This document shows positions 6,658-8,238 of a stretch of 8,238 nt of DNA, one piece after another (positions within the stretch are counted from its first letter, which is position 1; every line of letters starts with the position of its first letter). Below the pieces are notes generated by a model. It saw only the letters and a program-made list of their open reading frames with translations. It did no database searches and was not told the DNA's origin. Made by a program: the position numbers and the translations under genes. The DNA lies in assembly GCA_023422735.1 (NCBI GenBank), contig JAFAGL010000241.1, positions 1 to 8,238 of the forward strand, read 5' to 3'. Origin of the DNA: Pseudomonadota bacterium (lineage in GTDB: Bacteria; Pseudomonadota; Alphaproteobacteria; Rhizobiales; Rhizobiaceae).

Positions 6658-7112
6658 CAGGCCACCGGCTTTTTGAGCATCATGGCCTGTCGCGTGCAAC
6701 GCGCCACAAGCTTGTCATCCTGATTATAGGCGCGGTGCTCAAACTCTACGATCCCTCGATCAGGCTTCGATTTCGATTCACGGACCGACTTCACTTCCGT
6801 TTCAACCCGGATCGTGTCGCCGTGGAAAACAGGATGCGGAAACTCGGTATCCGTCATACCGAGATTGCCGATCGTAGTGCCGAGCGTCGTGTCATGCACC
6901 GAAATACCGATCATCAGGCCGAGCGTGAAAAGGGAATTGACCAGCGGCTTGCCCCATTCGCTTTTGGCGGCGAAGTCGAAATCAATGTGCAGGGGCTGCG
7001 GGTTGAGCGTCATTACCGAGAACAACATATTATCGCTCTCGGTCACGCTTTTGGTGAGCGTGTGCCGGATCACCGCACCAATTTCAAACTCGTCCAGATA
7101 CAACCCTGCCAT
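6657..7112 (-). CDS. MaoC-like acyl-CoA hydratase/dehydratase
   Basis: A 151-residue single hot-dog-fold protein of the MaoC dehydratase family. The hydratase segment reads TLNPQPLHIDFDFAAKS at 35-51, with H42 as the expected catalytic His; it continues into the G-K-P-L-V-N-S-L-F stretch. The (R)-specific enoyl-CoA hydratases usually have D-x-NPxH with a catalytic Asp; this branch has Thr-Leu-Asn-Pro-Gln-Pro-Leu-His instead, as I recall for mesaconyl-CoA / beta-methylmalyl-CoA hydratase-like members. Together with the overlapping CitE-like gene this points to hydration of a short branched dicarboxyl-CoA followed by cleavage. The substrate is inferred. The ATG at 7110-7112 is chosen because GGGAGG lies 7 nt upstream; longer in-frame starts lack a ribosome site. 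It lies 73 nt after parE, with no strong terminator between. Confidence 0.9.
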   Translation of the reverse strand: MAGLYLDEFEIGAVIRHTLTKSVTESDNMLFSVMTLNPQPLHIDFDFAAKSEWGKPLVNSLFTLGLMIGISVHDTTLGTTIGNLGMTDTEFPHPVFHGDTIRVETEVKSVRESKSKPDRGIVEFEHRAYNQDDKLVARCTRQAMMLKKPVA

Positions 7113-7119
7113 CGTCGCG

Positions 7120-7125
7120 CCTCCC
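7120..7125 (-). promoter_or_regulatory. Ribosome binding site of the maoC-like gene
   Basis: On the minus strand GGGAGG stands 7 nt before the ATG at 7112. It decides for this start over an in-frame ATG about 19 codons upstream. Confidence 0.8.
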
Positions 7126-7185
7126 AAATGAATGCGACGGTGGTAGCCCAATGCGGCCATGGGCATCAAGCGTTGAACGCCGGCG

Positions 7186-8238
7186 TCAGATATCCAGCGA
7201 GTCGGCGAACTCCGCGTTTTCCTGAATGAAACGGAAGCGAAGCTCGGGTTTGGTTCCCATCAAGGCGTCGACCGTTGCCTTTGTTGCGTCAGCCTCATCC
7301 TGAACCTCGATGCGCAGAAGCGTGCGCTTCTTCGGGTCCATCGTGGTTTCCTTGAGCTGAGACGCCATCATCTCGCCCAGGCCCTTGAAGCGCCCAAGCT
7401 CGACCTTGCCGCGGCCGGTGAACTCGGTCTTTAGAAGCTGATCCTTGTGCGCATCGTCGCGCGCATACATGACCTTGCCGCCCTGGCTGATGCGGTAAAG
7501 CGGCGGCACGGCCATATAAAGATGGCCGTCGCGGATCAGGTTCGGCATTTCCTGATAAAAGAAGGTGATCAGGAGCGACGCAATATGCGCGCCGTCGACG
7601 TCAGCATCGGTCATGATGATGACGCGGTCATAGCGCAGATCCTCGTCGCGATATTTCGAACGGGTCCCGCAACCGAGCGCTTGGATGAGATCCGAGATCT
7701 GCTGGTTCGCACCGAGCTTCTCGGAACCTGCCGAAGCGACATTCAGGATCTTGCCGCGCAAGGGGAGGATCGCCTGGCTGGCGCGGTCGCGCGCCTGCTT
7801 GGCCGAGCCGCCCGCCGAGTCACCCTCGACGATGAAGAGCTCTGCGCCCTGGGCTGCCGTTTGCGTGCAATCGGCCAGCTTGCCGGGCAGGCGCAGCTTG
7901 CGCACCGCACTTTTGCGGCTGACTTCCTTTTCCTGCCGGCGCTTGAGACGCTCGTCGGCGCGCGCGATCACCCAGTCGAGAAGCTTCGAGGCTTCCTGCG
8001 GGTTGTCCGCCAGCCAGTGATCGAACGGATCGCGGATCGCATTTTCGACAATGCGCTGTGCCTCAAGCGTGGCGAGTTTGTCTTTTGTCTGGCCCACGAA
8101 TTCCGGTTCGCGAATGAAGACCGACAACATGCCGGCCGCCGAGATCATCACATCATCGGCCATCACGATCGAAGCGCGCTTGTTGCCGGTCAGCTCCGCA
8201 TAGGCCTTGAGGCCGCGTGTCAGCGCCGTGCGCAGGCC
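7186..8238 (-). CDS. parE: DNA topoisomerase IV subunit B, C-terminal half (partial, runs off the window)
   Basis: The frame is open from the window edge at 8238 to a TGA at 7186-7188, giving 350 residues; the ATPase (GHKL) domain lies outside. What is present is the end of the transducer region and the TOPRIM domain: EGDSAGG (about 7807-7827) holds the catalytic Glu, and DADVDG (about 7591-7608) holds the metal-binding Asp residues. PLRGKILNV lies between them and RFKGLGEM (about 7369-7392) follows. The tail LMGTKPELRFRFIQENAEFADSLDI is of ParE rather than GyrB type; GyrB usually ends in an ENA-x5-NLD/IDV stretch after a different helix, and the large GyrB insertion is absent. With ParC the protein decatenates replicated chromosomes. 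No broken or missing residues are seen. Confidence 0.95.
   Translation of the reverse strand, partial: GLRTALTRGLKAYAELTGNKRASIVMADDVMISAAGMLSVFIREPEFVGQTKDKLATLEAQRIVENAIRDPFDHWLADNPQEASKLLDWVIARADERLKRRQEKEVSRKSAVRKLRLPGKLADCTQTAAQGAELFIVEGDSAGGSAKQARDRASQAILPLRGKILNVASAGSEKLGANQQISDLIQALGCGTRSKYRDEDLRYDRVIIMTDADVDGAHIASLLITFFYQEMPNLIRDGHLYMAVPPLYRISQGGKVMYARDDAHKDQLLKTEFTGRGKVELGRFKGLGEMMASQLKETTMDPKKRTLLRIEVQDEADATKATVDALMGTKPELRFRFIQENAEFADSLDI

Noticed and set aside
6658..6699. Fourteen-codon N-terminal extension of the CitE-like lyase
   Set aside because: The conserved MRSLLFVPG start coincides with the ATG overlapping the maoC-like stop; the extension would only duplicate maoC-like coding sequence.
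5833..6723. A 296-codon plus-strand open frame opposite the CitE-like gene
   Set aside because: Its product resembles no family, and the minus-strand frame carries clear lyase motifs; it is a high-GC shadow frame.
7146..7164. GCCCA/TGGGC hairpin between parE and the maoC-like gene as a terminator
   Set aside because: The stem is 5 bp with a 9-nt loop and no T-run on the minus strand, so read-through from parE is more likely.

Overview
The window looks like chromosomal DNA of an alphaproteobacterium of the order Hyphomicrobiales, with a Brucella/Ochrobactrum/Phyllobacterium-like flavour. The grounds are G+C-rich coding with GC-biased third positions, ThrRS and ParE sequences of rhizobial type, and a NifU-like / yidD / thrS gene order. 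Genus assignment is from memory of the families, not from a search. Almost every base is coding. There is no tRNA, rRNA, CRISPR array, insertion sequence or prophage. The longest non-coding gaps are about 137 bp (4394-4530) and 107 bp (1114-1220).

Left part, plus strand (1-3191): the C-terminal tail of a probable NifU/IscU-like Fe-S scaffold protein, then a complete MntA-HepT toxin-antitoxin pair (minimal nucleotidyltransferase plus HEPN protein), then yidD (helper of membrane protein insertion), then thrS (threonyl-tRNA synthetase). The toxin-antitoxin pair sits between two housekeeping genes with gaps of only 10 and 6 nt. The 107-nt leader of thrS holds two stem-loops, one showing a CGU triplet in its loop. 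A strong hairpin terminator closes thrS.

Middle part (3245-5732): a minus-strand gene for a secreted protein with three Ig-like-sized repeats converges on thrS. It is divergent from a two-gene plus-strand operon coding for a YdjA-type nitroreductase and a flavin-reductase-like split-barrel protein, separated by 2 nt.

Right part, minus strand (5791-8238): the C-terminal half of parE (topoisomerase IV subunit B), followed downstream by a MaoC-type acyl-CoA hydratase gene and a CitE/HpcH-type acyl-CoA lyase gene. These last two overlap by one base and probably form a small dicarboxyl-CoA metabolic unit. A hairpin lies between this cluster and the converging flavin operon.

Most of the window is ordinary housekeeping DNA. 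The points worth a second look are the toxin-antitoxin insertion, the thrS leader, the repeat-built secreted protein and the uncertain substrate of the hydratase/lyase pair.
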